A stretch of 64,000 nucleotides of DNA from JAHBNG01 sp039028975 (lineage in GTDB: Bacteria > Chloroflexota > Anaerolineae > Caldilineales > Caldilineaceae), in NCBI GenBank assembly GCA_039028975.1, contig JBCCHB010000083.1, forward strand, positions 5,853-69,852. The letters are read 5' to 3'. A program made the translations under genes and the position numbers. Positions within the stretch are counted from its first letter, which is position 1; each line of letters begins with the position of its first letter. Shown here piece after piece: positions 8,630 to 17,800 of this stretch. Below the pieces are notes generated by a model. The model saw only the letters and a list, made by a program, of their open reading frames with translations, did not search any database and had not been told where the DNA came from.

Positions 8630-9928
8630 ATGAAACGATTTAATCCATTTGGTCTAGTGGCATTGCTACTGGCGTTTTCATTAGTTCTGGCGGCATGCCC
8701 AGCACCGGTCCCAGCACCAACTGGCGATGCTGGTAGTGAAGAGATGGCCAGTGATGGCGAGATGGCTGGCGGCTGTGAAGATGACCTAGGTTGTGTCGAA
8801 GTTGAGGCTGGTGCCTCGATTGAAGTTGTTGGCATGGGACCCTATTCTGGGCCAGTTGCTTTCCTTGGCGAAGATTCCAAGGGCGGTATCGAACTTGCCA
8901 CTGCTGCCAAAGGTGAAATCATGGGCCACGAGATTGCCCTAACCTTTGAAGACTCTACTTGTAATGCAGAGGGTGGCCAGACAGCCTCTCAAAAGGTAGC
9001 TGCCAACCCCAATATTGTTGGTGTTATCGGTACCAACTGCTCTGGTGCTGCTGCTGCTGCCTTGCCTGTTCTAAGCGAAGCTGGTTTGTTGATGATTTCG
9101 CCGTCAAATACTTCTCCGTGGCTGACCAATGATGATCCTGATGATGGTGGTCTGTGGTTACCTGGTTACTACCGTACTGCTCACAACGATCTCTTCCAGG
9201 GTGCAATGGCAGCTAACTATGCCTACAACGAGCTTGGTGCTCGTACCGCGGCAACCATTCACGATGGCGACCCATACACCGACGGTCTGCAAGGTGCCTT
9301 TGCCGATGCGTTTGCAGAGCTTGGTGGCGAGGTGACTTACCAGGGCGCAGTAAACAAGGGTGATACTGACATGCGTCCCATTCTGACTGAAATTGCTTCT
9401 AACGCACCAGATGTCATGTACTATCCACTCTTTGAGCCTGAAGTGAACTTCATGACCGCCCAATCTGTAGAGTTCCCAGAGCTTGCAGAGACTGAAATCT
9501 TCTTGGCTGATGCTGCCTTGGTTGATGCCTTCCCAGAGAATACGGGTGACGCCTCTGTAGGTGTATACATGTCTGGTCCATATCTAGAGCCAGAAGGTGC
9601 CTATGCTGACTTGTTGGCTGCTTGGGAAGCTGAATATGGTGGTGTTCCACCAAGCGGTTTCCACGCCCACGCAGTTGACGCAACCAACATGCTCTTTGAC
9701 GCTATTGAGGCAGTTGCGGTTGATAACGGCGACGGTAGCCTGACCATTGGTCGTCAAGCTCTGCGCGACTACTTGGACAACCTGAGCGGTTTTGAAGGCC
9801 TAACGGGTATCCTCTCTTGTAATGCTACAGGTGATTGTGCCACAGGCGAGGCCTTGGGTGTCTATCAGATTACAGAAGCTGAACTCAATGATGGCAACTG
9901 GCCACCTGCTGTAATTTGGCAACCATAA
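8630..9928 (+). CDS. livJ: Branched-chain-type amino acid ABC transporter, substrate-binding lipoprotein
   Basis: This 432-residue protein has a lipoprotein signal: basic start, hydrophobic core, then LAAC with Cys23 as the lipidated residue. An acidic linker leads to a type I periplasmic-binding fold (YSGPVAFLGEDSKGGIELA, GVIGTNCSGAAAAALPVLSE). It would sit on the outer face of the membrane and deliver substrate to the permeases encoded next. Leu/Ile/Val, other amino acids, amides or short carboxylates are all known ligands of this family. An AAGGAG site lies before the ATG. The terminator-like hairpin after the gene would let it be made in excess of the permeases. Confidence 0.9.
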   Translation: MKRFNPFGLVALLLAFSLVLAACPAPVPAPTGDAGSEEMASDGEMAGGCEDDLGCVEVEAGASIEVVGMGPYSGPVAFLGEDSKGGIELATAAKGEIMGHEIALTFEDSTCNAEGGQTASQKVAANPNIVGVIGTNCSGAAAAALPVLSEAGLLMISPSNTSPWLTNDDPDDGGLWLPGYYRTAHNDLFQGAMAANYAYNELGARTAATIHDGDPYTDGLQGAFADAFAELGGEVTYQGAVNKGDTDMRPILTEIASNAPDVMYYPLFEPEVNFMTAQSVEFPELAETEIFLADAALVDAFPENTGDASVGVYMSGPYLEPEGAYADLLAAWEAEYGGVPPSGFHAHAVDATNMLFDAIEAVAVDNGDGSLTIGRQALRDYLDNLSGFEGLTGILSCNATGDCATGEALGVYQITEAELNDGNWPPAVIWQP

Positions 9929-9965
9929 AGCTGACAAGCTGATTTTCTTCACACAGAAAAAGTAG

Positions 9966-9999
9966 AATGAGCCAGGGAAATATACTTCCCTGGCTCATT
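9966..9999 (+). terminator. Hairpin after the binding-protein gene
   Basis: A 14-bp perfect stem (9966-9979 with 9986-9999) with a six-base loop is followed only by a short, imperfect T-rich stretch. It probably acts as a partial terminator or 3' stabiliser between the binding-protein gene and the permease genes, the usual arrangement in such operons. Confidence 0.75.
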
Positions 10000-10034
10000 T
10001 GTAAAAGATGGATGAAAAAGATGGACATTAGTTA

Positions 10035-11204
10035 ATGGGCGAATTATTCGAAACATTACTTCCCTGGCGCAGTACGATTATTCAACTCTGCAGTTTAGCT
10101 ACCGTGCTCTATTTGGCTTTTCGCGTACTGAGCAAGCAGATTACTTGGGTTGACGCTGTGTTGATTGGGCTGCGGGTCCTTGTTCTTATCTTTGTTATTA
10201 TCGGTGCCGCGTTTACACTGATGGCCGACAAGTATAGCGGCAGTCAGTGGGTGAGCCTATTTGTGGCAGGGCTTGCCCAGGGAAGCATCTACGCTTTGAT
10301 TGCCCTCGGCTATACGTTGGTCTATGGTATTTTGTTAATGATTAACTTTGCCCATGGCGAAGTCTACATGGCGGGTGCCTTTACCACCTATTTCCTAGCT
10401 GATGCTACAAATCGTGCTGGGTACTTGGATATTTCTCCAGCGGTGACCATCTTAGTGGTCATACTATGGGTTCTCTTTGCTGCACTTGTTTCCATGGGGA
10501 TCGCAGTTCTGCTTGAACGCATTGCCTATCGACCCTTGCGTGGTGCGCCTCGCCTCGTTCCGCTCATTACAGCCATCGGTGCATCCTTCTTCCTCCAATA
10601 TACCTTCCGCGGTTTCTTTGGCTCTGGCTTCCAATCCTATCCCGAAATTGATGCATTGAAGATCACGCCAACTTCCGGAACCTTTATGGTCGGGCAATTT
10701 CCCATCCCAATCGTCTCCGTACTCGTCTTTGTTGCATCTATGCTGCTCATGCTGGCTCTCTATTGGTTAGTCGAGTATACCAAGATGGGCAAAGCCATGC
10801 GGGCCGTTTCAGAGAATAAAGAAGTGGCACGTCTTATGGGGATTGACATCGATAAGGTGATTGTCTTTACCTTTGCCGTTGGCGGTGCGTTGGCAGGCGC
10901 TGCAGGGGTCATCGGTGCTCTATACCGACCTCAGGGCATCAATTTTTTTATGGGCTTTTTCCCTGGTATTAAGGCATTTACGGCAGCTGTTCTTGGCGGT
11001 ATTGGTAGCGTACCTGGTGCGCTCTTAGGTGGATTATTTTTGGGCATCTTTGAATCCATCTTGCCCAATCTGGTGCTAGATGGCCTCGGAATCCCCTCGC
11101 CCAACCAGCTAAAGGATGTGATTGCCTACACCATGCTTGTTTTTGTCCTCATCTTTAGACCACAGGGGATCATCGGCGAGAAGTTAGCGGAGAAGAAGGC
11201 GTAA
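10035..11204 (+). CDS. livH: Branched-chain-type ABC transporter permease (LivH-like)
   Basis: The C-terminal 300 residues are a standard LivH permease: FVAGLAQGSIYALIALGYTLVYG, INFAHGEVYMAGAF, the cytoplasmic coupling loop around MRAVSENKEVARLMGID, and GGIGSVPGALLGG. At 389 residues it is longer than the usual 290. The extra 80 residues at the N-terminus add two membrane helices. It would pair with the next gene product to form the channel. Start at ATG 10035; the ribosome site is weak, consistent with translation after the upstream hairpin. Confidence 0.92.
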   Translation: MGELFETLLPWRSTIIQLCSLATVLYLAFRVLSKQITWVDAVLIGLRVLVLIFVIIGAAFTLMADKYSGSQWVSLFVAGLAQGSIYALIALGYTLVYGILLMINFAHGEVYMAGAFTTYFLADATNRAGYLDISPAVTILVVILWVLFAALVSMGIAVLLERIAYRPLRGAPRLVPLITAIGASFFLQYTFRGFFGSGFQSYPEIDALKITPTSGTFMVGQFPIPIVSVLVFVASMLLMLALYWLVEYTKMGKAMRAVSENKEVARLMGIDIDKVIVFTFAVGGALAGAAGVIGALYRPQGINFFMGFFPGIKAFTAAVLGGIGSVPGALLGGLFLGIFESILPNLVLDGLGIPSPNQLKDVIAYTMLVFVLIFRPQGIIGEKLAEKKA

Positions 11205-11205
11205 C

Positions 11206-13005
11206 ATGAGTACTCTTAAAGCTCCTAGTCAGGTTGGTCTTTTGGCCGGTTCGGCTGTCATCTATCTCGCCCTAGTCGGCATTCTACAACTCTTTGACGA
11301 GCGAGAACTGATCGATGGTTGGTTGACGTTAGGGCAGGTTATGCTCTATCTATCACCCTTGGTGGCAGGATTCTACATTTCGAATCAATATAGCAACGCC
11401 CGAGCGCTCGACCAGGGTGAAGGAAAAAGCCGGTTTGCTGCGTTGGGCCATGCGCTCTATGCGGGACTGATCGCCGGAGGTCTTGTTATCATTCTGGCCC
11501 TGTTCATCGAAAATGTCGAAGCCATCGGAAACCTTAAGATTCGGGACATGTTCGTTAATGCCTCTCCCAGGACAGTGATGATTTTGACGGCACACCAAGG
11601 CTTTGCCACCGGTAGTGGCCTCATTGTTGGTCTCTTTGTTGTCTTAGGACTGTTCGGTGCTATCTTAGAGCAATTGCCTGGATTGCTACGCAGGGGTTTG
11701 ATTGCAGCTATCGGTTGGACGTTAGGGGTTGGCCTGTTAAGCGATCTGACTATCCAAATCGTCCGCCAAACCATGGGGAATCAATGGGTTGGGGCCTTCT
11801 TCAAAGGTAAAGCACTTCTACCGCTTACGGCTATCTATATCTTTGGGATAGCCTTTGTGGTCAGCGTTGTTTGGGGGCTAATCGGTAGCCCGGTTAAATT
11901 AGGCTACTCTCGGATGAACCAAGGTGGTCAGCGAGCGATCGGTGTCGCTGGGGCGGCAGTGGGATTGGCTATTTTGCTCATTCTGCCGAGCTTGCTAGGA
12001 ACATTTTTGAGCGAGGTCCTCTCCCTTGTTGGGCTTTTTGTTCTGATGGGGCTAGGGCTGAATATTGCAGTAGGTTTGGCAGGTCTGCTTGATCTAGGCT
12101 ATGTAACCAACTTTGCCGTGGGGGCCTACATCATGGCCGTTCTCACCTCAACAGGGCCGCTGGGGATTGGGCCAGACTGGCTCAGCTTCTGGATGGTGGT
12201 TCCGCTTTGTGTGTTGGCTGCCATGTTTACGGGCTTCTTCTTTGCCCTGCCCGTTCTGCGCATGAGGGGAGACTACCTGGCCATTGCTACGCTTGGCTTC
12301 GGCGAGATCATCCGCCTGCTAGCCCTCTCGGACTGGCTCAAGCCCAACATTGGTGGCGGCACAGGTGTCCCACTAGTTCCAAAAGCAAGTGTCAGTTGGT
12401 TCAGATATATCGTAGGGCCAATGGATGGCCTCGGTATTATGGGATTCTTCAAACGAATCAATCTGATTAAACCTGAATGGAACTACTTTACAGAATCATG
12501 GTTAATTGACTCGCCTGAGCGGATCTACTATCTGATTCTGGCCTTCTGCTTCCTAACATTATTTGTCATGCTGCGGCTACAGAACTCACGGGTTGGTCGC
12601 CAGTGGATGGCTATTCGAGAAGATGAGGACGCGGCCAGCGCCATGGGCATCGACACAACGCTGACCAAGGTGATTGCCTTTACGATCAGCGCGGCGACCG
12701 GCGGTCTGACCGGTGCAATCTTCGCCATGAAGGTAACTGCCATCTTCCCCAATAGCTTTGACTTGCTCAAGTCCATCAACACCATGAGCCTGATCATCAT
12801 CGGTGGGTTGGGCAGTATTCCAGGCATTGTGGTTGGCGCAGCTGCCCTCATCGGCTTGCCTGAGCTACTGCGTGAATTCACAGAATACCGTCTTCTCATC
12901 TACGGTGCTCTCTTGGTCTTTATGATGCTCACTCGCCCAGAGGGTTTGTGGCCATCCCAAGCACGCCGACGAGAGTTACGGGGTGAAGAGGAGCTACCTG
13001 CTTAA
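11206..13005 (+). CDS. livM: Branched-chain-type ABC transporter permease (LivM-like), extended
   Basis: The 599-residue membrane protein ends in a normal LivM permease (from about residue 270: LVGLFVLMGLGLNIAVGLAG, LPVLRMRGDYLAIATLGFGE, the EDEDAASAMGID coupling loop, IIIGGLGSIPGIV). An N-terminal block of about 260 residues with roughly six extra hydrophobic segments precedes it. Extended LivM proteins exist, but the role of this block is not known to me. It starts one base after the LivH stop, so the two are translationally linked. Confidence 0.9.
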   Translation: MSTLKAPSQVGLLAGSAVIYLALVGILQLFDERELIDGWLTLGQVMLYLSPLVAGFYISNQYSNARALDQGEGKSRFAALGHALYAGLIAGGLVIILALFIENVEAIGNLKIRDMFVNASPRTVMILTAHQGFATGSGLIVGLFVVLGLFGAILEQLPGLLRRGLIAAIGWTLGVGLLSDLTIQIVRQTMGNQWVGAFFKGKALLPLTAIYIFGIAFVVSVVWGLIGSPVKLGYSRMNQGGQRAIGVAGAAVGLAILLILPSLLGTFLSEVLSLVGLFVLMGLGLNIAVGLAGLLDLGYVTNFAVGAYIMAVLTSTGPLGIGPDWLSFWMVVPLCVLAAMFTGFFFALPVLRMRGDYLAIATLGFGEIIRLLALSDWLKPNIGGGTGVPLVPKASVSWFRYIVGPMDGLGIMGFFKRINLIKPEWNYFTESWLIDSPERIYYLILAFCFLTLFVMLRLQNSRVGRQWMAIREDEDAASAMGIDTTLTKVIAFTISAATGGLTGAIFAMKVTAIFPNSFDLLKSINTMSLIIIGGLGSIPGIVVGAAALIGLPELLREFTEYRLLIYGALLVFMMLTRPEGLWPSQARRRELRGEEELPA

Positions 13006-13053
13006 ATTGACGATTTGGGATTGACGATTCTAAAGCTGGCCAGTTTATCGAAT

Positions 13054-13172
13054 AGAGTTGTTCTGCGATAACAAAAGTGTGAGGTGACAGGCACTTAAGC
13101 GCTATCGTTAGCCAGAAGGTATCGCTCACAAAGTGCCAGTCACCTAGCTGATCCTTGATTCAGAACAACTCT
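13054..13172. repeat. Nested inverted repeat between livM and livG
   Basis: Outer arms of 12 bp (13054-13065 with 13161-13172) are a perfect inverted pair. Inside them, 13081-13096 pairs with 13131-13145 with one mismatch, built on an AAGTGCC-x-GTCACCT-type core. The structure is typical of dispersed REP-like hairpins inserted in spacers. As RNA it would form a long branched stem between the permease and ATPase genes. Confidence 0.65.
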
Positions 13173-13232
13173 TATGTCTGGTACTTCATGAGTTGACAAT
13201 CTTCACTCGTAAATTCAAAATCTACAATTCTT

Positions 13233-14027
13233 ATGACCGACCATATTTTAACCGCCAACAAAATCATCAAGCGCTTCGGCGGTTTGACTGCCGTCAACGA
13301 GGTGGATTTTTCGATTCCACGAAATAGTATTGTCTCCATCATTGGGCCAAATGGCGCGGGCAAAACGACCTTTTTCAACTGCATTACCGGATTCTATCAG
13401 ATTGATGAAGGCGATCTGCTCTTTAATGGTGAACGCCTCAATGGAATGGAAGTCCATGAGATTACCCAGATCGGCATTGCACGCACCTTTCAAAATATCC
13501 GCCTCTTTAACAATATGACGGCTATCGAAAATCTGATGGTTGGCCAGGAGTCGCACCTCAAGTCATCGTGGATTGGGGCCGTTTTTGGAACCAGAGCCAC
13601 CCGAGAGGAGAATGCCGCCACTGAAGCCGAAGCCCGTCGCCTACTCGATATTGTGGGTTTACGCGGCAAAGGTGATCTGCTGGCTAAGAATCTACCGTAT
13701 GGCGATCAGCGACGTCTTGAAATCGGTCGCGCCTTAGCCAGCCAGCCCAAGCTCATTTTACTCGACGAGCCGACTGCAGGCATGAATCCCAGCGAAACCG
13801 CCGAGACCACTGACTTCATCCGACGCCTACGTGATGATCTAGGTGTGACCGTCCTCCTCATTGAGCACGATATGCGCGTTGTGATGGACATTTCTGAGTA
13901 CATCACCGTCCTCGACTATGGGCAGAAGATCGCCGAAGGGCTGCCTAAAGAAATCCAGTCCAACCCACAAGTGATTGAGGCATATCTTGGGCGTGGGGCT
14001 GCCGGGGGAATTGGTGAAGAAAACTGA
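13233..14027 (+). CDS. livG: Branched-chain-type ABC transporter ATPase (LivG-like)
   Basis: The 264-residue ATPase has Walker A GPNGAGKTT at about residues 38-46, the Q-loop in ARTFQNIRLF, a Walker B ILLDEPTAG and the switch His in LIEHDMRVV. The LivG-specific C-terminal tail (YLGRGA) is present. The usual LSGGQ signature is replaced by LPYGDQRR, which is normal for LivG proteins. It would power transport with LivF. No strong ribosome site precedes the ATG. Confidence 0.93.
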   Translation: MTDHILTANKIIKRFGGLTAVNEVDFSIPRNSIVSIIGPNGAGKTTFFNCITGFYQIDEGDLLFNGERLNGMEVHEITQIGIARTFQNIRLFNNMTAIENLMVGQESHLKSSWIGAVFGTRATREENAATEAEARRLLDIVGLRGKGDLLAKNLPYGDQRRLEIGRALASQPKLILLDEPTAGMNPSETAETTDFIRRLRDDLGVTVLLIEHDMRVVMDISEYITVLDYGQKIAEGLPKEIQSNPQVIEAYLGRGAAGGIGEEN

Positions 14028-14087
14028 CAAGATGATTGAGATGACAAGATGATTGAGATGACAAGATGATTGAGATGACAAGATGAT
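14026..14087 (+). repeat. 17-bp tandem repeat
   Basis: Three full copies and one partial copy of a 17-bp unit (GACAAGATGATTGAGAT) begin at the last two bases of the livG stop codon. Copies are identical, which indicates recent expansion. The unit contains stops in the gene's frame, so protein length is not affected. Confidence 0.9.
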
Positions 14088-14183
14088 CGTCAGCGTATCT
14101 CATCCTGTCTGTGTCCTCCTGAATTGATTATCGCTATTCCCTATCTACTGTCAATTATATTCAGGACGACACAGTCATTAAGA

Positions 14184-14242
14184 ACCGACTACCGACTACC
14201 GACTACCGACTACCGACTACCGACTACCGACTACTACCGACT
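14184..14242 (+). repeat. 7-bp tandem repeat (ACCGACT)n
   Basis: Seven perfect ACCGACT units (14184-14232) are followed after three bases by an eighth unit. The run ends 17 bases before the livF start codon, so changes in copy number would change the leader of livF. Confidence 0.92.
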
Positions 14243-14259
14243 ACTGATAACCTAATCTT

Positions 14260-14973
14260 ATGTCTCTACTTGAAGTTAACGAAATCCAAGCCTTTTATGG
14301 CAATATTCAGGCGCTGAAGAATGTCTCTTTAACCGTAGAAGAGGGCGAAATTGTCTCTCTCATCGGTGGGAACGGTGCCGGGAAATCCACTACACTGCGG
14401 TCCATTAGCGGGTTAATGCGGCCGCGCCACGGCTCCATCACCTTTCGGGGGAATGATATCGCCGATACCGAACCTCACGAATTGGTTGCTGAGGGCATCT
14501 CTATGGTTCCTGAGGGCAGAGGCGTCTTTGCCAAGCTGACCGTTGCCGAAAATTTGGAGATGGGTGCGTATCATCGCAATGATAAAGACGGCATCGCCAC
14601 GGATATGCAAGCCGCTTACGCACTTTTTCCCCGCCTTGGTGAACGGAAGACTCAGCTAGCTGGCACCATGAGTGGCGGCGAGCAACAGATGCTGGCCATG
14701 GCTCGGGCTATGATGGCCCGACCAAGCTTGATTTTGTTAGATGAACCGTCCATGGGGTTAGCCCCCGTTTTGGTGGATACCATTTTCGATACCATAATCG
14801 AGATCAACAAGAACGGTACCACAGTCCTTCTCGTGGAGCAGAACGCCCATATGGCCCTCCAAATTGCCAACAGAGGGTACGTACTCCAAACGGGCGAGAT
14901 TGTTTTGACCGATTCTGCGGACGTCTTGCAGAAGGATCCAACAGTTCAGAAAGCCTACTTGGGAATTGATTAA
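14260..14973 (+). CDS. livF: Branched-chain-type ABC transporter ATPase (LivF-like)
   Basis: The 237-residue ATPase carries Walker A GGNGAGKST, signature MSGGEQQ, Walker B LILLDEPSMG and the switch His-equivalent region LLVEQN, the diagnostic LivF variant in which Gln/Asn follows Glu. GEIVLTDSADVL is the usual tail. It completes the five-gene importer. Its start has no recognisable ribosome site and follows directly on the 7-bp repeats. Confidence 0.93.
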   Translation: MSLLEVNEIQAFYGNIQALKNVSLTVEEGEIVSLIGGNGAGKSTTLRSISGLMRPRHGSITFRGNDIADTEPHELVAEGISMVPEGRGVFAKLTVAENLEMGAYHRNDKDGIATDMQAAYALFPRLGERKTQLAGTMSGGEQQMLAMARAMMARPSLILLDEPSMGLAPVLVDTIFDTIIEINKNGTTVLLVEQNAHMALQIANRGYVLQTGEIVLTDSADVLQKDPTVQKAYLGID

Positions 14974-15010
14974 GGCCAGTCCACAAAATAAATGACCCAT
15001 AAAAGCGAGG

Positions 15011-15069
15011 AGGTAGCATTCTCTTATGCGGATCTGCCCCGAGTAATCCGGCGTAAGAGAACGCCTACT
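15011..15069. repeat. Imperfect inverted repeat after livF
   Basis: Arms of about 23 bases (15011-15033 and 15046-15069) pair with a few mismatches around a short loop, built on TTCTCTTA/TAAGAGAA. It lies about 40 bases after the importer operon and may act as its terminator, though no T-run follows directly. Confidence 0.5.
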
Positions 15070-15256
15070 CCGCGTATACTTAATTTTTGTGGATTAGCCT
15101 AAATATCTGTATTGTTTAAGCCTCAAGCCTCATCGCGGAGGATGAGGAAACCCCACGAATCCATAGCCATCCGTGTTCTATTTTTGGCTAGGGTGGGCTG
15201 CTCAGTCCACATCATCCCATTTTACCAGAACATTTGACCGTATCCGGAGACCCCTT

Positions 15257-16675
15257 ATGACACCCACTGATTCCATCCTGCACTACCTCAATGACCAAGA
15301 CGAAAAGCTATCCTATATTGCCAAAGAGATTTGGGACCATCCCCAGATTGCTTTGGAAGAGACCTTTGCTTCCAAACTCCTTTCTGATGAACTGGCCGAG
15401 GCTGGTTTTTCTATTGAACACGGGGTTGGCCAAATGCCCACCGCCTTTGTGGCTTCTTGGGGTAAAGGCGGGCCTATCATTGGCATTCTGGGGGAGTATG
15501 ATGCACTGCCCGGCCTTTCTCAAGCCCTTTCCGCAGACCAATCCCCTTTACAAGATGGTGGGCCGGGTCACGGCTGTGGCCATAATTTATTCGGCACAGC
15601 TTGCTTTGGCGCAGCCTTAGCTCTCAAGGAACGAATGGAAGCTGAGCAGATTCCTGGCACGGTGCGATTTTACGGCTGCCCTGCTGAAGAGACCCTAGTA
15701 GGCAAGACATTTATGGCCAAGGATGGTGCCTTTGACGATTTGGATGCTGCCCTCAGTTGGCATCCTGGGGCCACCAACGGCGTCTGGGCAGGCTCATCCC
15801 TGGCCATGAATTCGTTCAAGGTCAATTTTCATGGCGTAGCTTCCCATGCTGGCGTTGCACCGGAGCTGGGCCGCAGTGCATTGGACGGAGTGATGCTGAT
15901 GGACGTTGGCGTAAATTACCTGAGGGAACACGTTACCCAAGAGGCACGGATTCACAGCGTTGTCACCAGCGGTGGACAGGCTCCTAACGTTGTCCCTGCT
16001 TACGCCCAGATCTGGTATTTTGTGCGTGCCCCCAAACGTGATCAAGTGGATGAGATCTACGCTCGTATGTTAGACATTGCCAAGGGCGCTGCCCTCATGA
16101 GTGGCACCACTCATGATATTGACTTCATCACCGGTTGCTACGAGATGCTTTCTAACAAAGCGATTTCCAACAACTTGTTGGAGAAGATGCAACTCGTCAA
16201 CGATATGCGCTTTACCAAACAAGAGAGGGCTTTTGCCAAGCAACTTCAGCAGACCTTCCCCGATGGCTCCATCCAGCATTCCTTTGATTATACTCAGAAG
16301 CATACCACCGATACGCTTGGCCCATCTGAAATCGACGATCCACTCTGGGAGCGGGTGCTTCCCCATATTCAAGACCCTGGTCATTCTCCTGGCTCCACGG
16401 AAGTCGCGGATGTCAGCCAAATTACACCTACTGCACAAATACGCACTACTTGCTGGCCTTTGGGAACACCGCCCCACTCTTGGCAGACAGTTGCATCATC
16501 CGGCTCCAGCATTGGCTTTAAAGGAATGCTATTTGCCTCCAAATCCCTGGCCCTAACTGCCTATGACTTGATGACAAAACCCGAACTGTTGGCTGCTGCT
16601 CAGGCTGAATTCAAGCAAGATAAGCAAGGGCAGCCTTATGTCTCACCGATTCCGGATGGAACGGTTCCTCATTAG
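15257..16675 (+). CDS. M20-family amidohydrolase (AbgB-like)
   Basis: The 472-residue enzyme matches the M20 amidohydrolases related to AbgB (p-aminobenzoyl-glutamate hydrolase subunit B) and indole-acyl-amino-acid hydrolases. Motifs include GILGEYDALPGLSQ, the metal site GHGCGHN, AEETLVGKTFM with the catalytic Glu pair, SWHPGATN, and the C-terminal STEVADVSQITPTAQ. It would cleave an amide bond of an N-acyl amino acid in the cytosol. I place the start at ATG 15257, with GGAG seven bases upstream; the frame is open further left without a good site. The importer operon lies just upstream, so the enzyme may act on an imported compound (inference). Confidence 0.88.
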   Translation: MTPTDSILHYLNDQDEKLSYIAKEIWDHPQIALEETFASKLLSDELAEAGFSIEHGVGQMPTAFVASWGKGGPIIGILGEYDALPGLSQALSADQSPLQDGGPGHGCGHNLFGTACFGAALALKERMEAEQIPGTVRFYGCPAEETLVGKTFMAKDGAFDDLDAALSWHPGATNGVWAGSSLAMNSFKVNFHGVASHAGVAPELGRSALDGVMLMDVGVNYLREHVTQEARIHSVVTSGGQAPNVVPAYAQIWYFVRAPKRDQVDEIYARMLDIAKGAALMSGTTHDIDFITGCYEMLSNKAISNNLLEKMQLVNDMRFTKQERAFAKQLQQTFPDGSIQHSFDYTQKHTTDTLGPSEIDDPLWERVLPHIQDPGHSPGSTEVADVSQITPTAQIRTTCWPLGTPPHSWQTVASSGSSIGFKGMLFASKSLALTAYDLMTKPELLAAAQAEFKQDKQGQPYVSPIPDGTVPH

Positions 16676-16713
16676 AGAAGCGGCACCTGAATTGTAGAGA
16701 ATTGCAGCCCATT

Positions 16714-16780
16714 TATACTCAGGCTCTGCATAAATTAATAGTTTTACCTTGGGTAACAGTGTTAATTTATAATGACCGCC
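16714..16780 (+). promoter_or_regulatory. Candidate structured leader element A
   Basis: A 67-nt stretch just before the ureohydrolase gene folds as follows: GGC (16722-16724) can pair with GCC (16778-16780); an internal loop follows; a 9-bp helix pairs 16730-16738 with 16762-16770; an inner TTACC/GGTAA hairpin closes it. A similar element (17801-17865) precedes the next gene. Between the two copies the 9-bp helix changes by one T-A to G-C swap and two G-T wobbles while still pairing. The internal-loop bases are largely conserved and GACCGCC is identical. This pattern fits a cis-acting RNA. The family is not recognised. Confidence 0.5.
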
Positions 16781-16802
16781 TCTATGTCCCAGGAGCTGGA
16801 GC

Positions 16803-17747
16803 ATGTCCTCTAAACCTGTCATGAATGACCTCTTCGGCGGCCAATCCGAAGGTGGCTTCCTTGGTATTCCGTCTGCTGACATTGGTGTAGTTGGTGATGC
16901 AAAGATCGTGATTCTTGGCGTTCCTACAGCAACGCCATATCCATCAGTTGGCGCATACTGTGCGGAGGCTCCTGATACCATTCGTAACGCAATGGGATGG
17001 CCGGGTATTCTAGGTCATCATGATTTCGATTTGGGTGGCCCTATTCTTCCTGAGGGTGTAGGCGCGATGGATTGGGGAAACCTACGTTACGGTGAGGATG
17101 CAGCGTTCAACCGGCAGCAGGTCTCAGCCACAGTCAAGTCGATTCTGAATGGCGATGCGGTACCGCTTGTATTGGGCGGCGATGATTCTGTGGTAACGCC
17201 GGTGTTGCAAGCATACGCAGAACATGGCCCCATCACCATTTTGCAGATTGACGCCCATATCGACTGGCGGGATAACGTGAATGGTGAACAGTGGGGGCTC
17301 TCTAGCACCATGCGACGAGCATCAGAGATGCCTTGGGTCGAGCAGATTGTTCTGGTGGGTGCACGTAGCATTGGTAGCGCCCGCACGGCCGATTATCAAC
17401 ATGCCCTGAGCACGGGGGCGACCTTCTTTCCGATGCGTGAATTCCGGCGGCAAGGAATTGGCTCTGTTCTTGACGCAATTCCAGCAGAGGCGAATCTTTT
17501 CATTACACTGGACGTGGATGGGCTGGATCCAACCATCATGCCATCGGTTATCGGCCCGGCACCGGGCGGGCTGACCTACTGGGATTTTGTTGAGCTGGTC
17601 ACAGGGGCAGCGGAGAAAAGTCGGTCGATTGTGGGGTTTGATATTGTGGAATTGTTGCCTGATGCGGATATTGATGGTCAAGGAGCAAGGTTGGCAGCAC
17701 GAATTGTCGCGACCATGATAGGCGTAATTGGAAGGCAGTTTGAATAA
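16803..17747 (+). CDS. Arginase/agmatinase-family ureohydrolase
   Basis: The 314-residue product has the manganese- or nickel-binding core of the ureohydrolase family: DAHID (Asp150, His152, Asp154) and DVDGLDP (Asp237, Asp239). The third motif reads GGDDS at 125-129, whereas most members have GGDHS; the usual His metal ligand is Asp128. The family hydrolyses guanidino groups (arginine, agmatine, guanidinobutyrate, guanidine) to urea or hydrolyses formimino groups. The substrate cannot be assigned. AGGAG lies upstream of the ATG, between it and leader element A. It likely works with the dioxygenase encoded downstream. Confidence 0.85.
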   Translation: MSSKPVMNDLFGGQSEGGFLGIPSADIGVVGDAKIVILGVPTATPYPSVGAYCAEAPDTIRNAMGWPGILGHHDFDLGGPILPEGVGAMDWGNLRYGEDAAFNRQQVSATVKSILNGDAVPLVLGGDDSVVTPVLQAYAEHGPITILQIDAHIDWRDNVNGEQWGLSSTMRRASEMPWVEQIVLVGARSIGSARTADYQHALSTGATFFPMREFRRQGIGSVLDAIPAEANLFITLDVDGLDPTIMPSVIGPAPGGLTYWDFVELVTGAAEKSRSIVGFDIVELLPDADIDGQGARLAARIVATMIGVIGRQFE

Positions 17748-17800
17748 AGAGCTAAGTCAAAACGTTATCGAATTATTCTCATCTATGGTCAACTCCAGTA

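Noticed and set aside
14026..14242. A CRISPR-like array
   Set aside because: The repeats are head-to-tail tandem units without spacers and no cas gene is near.
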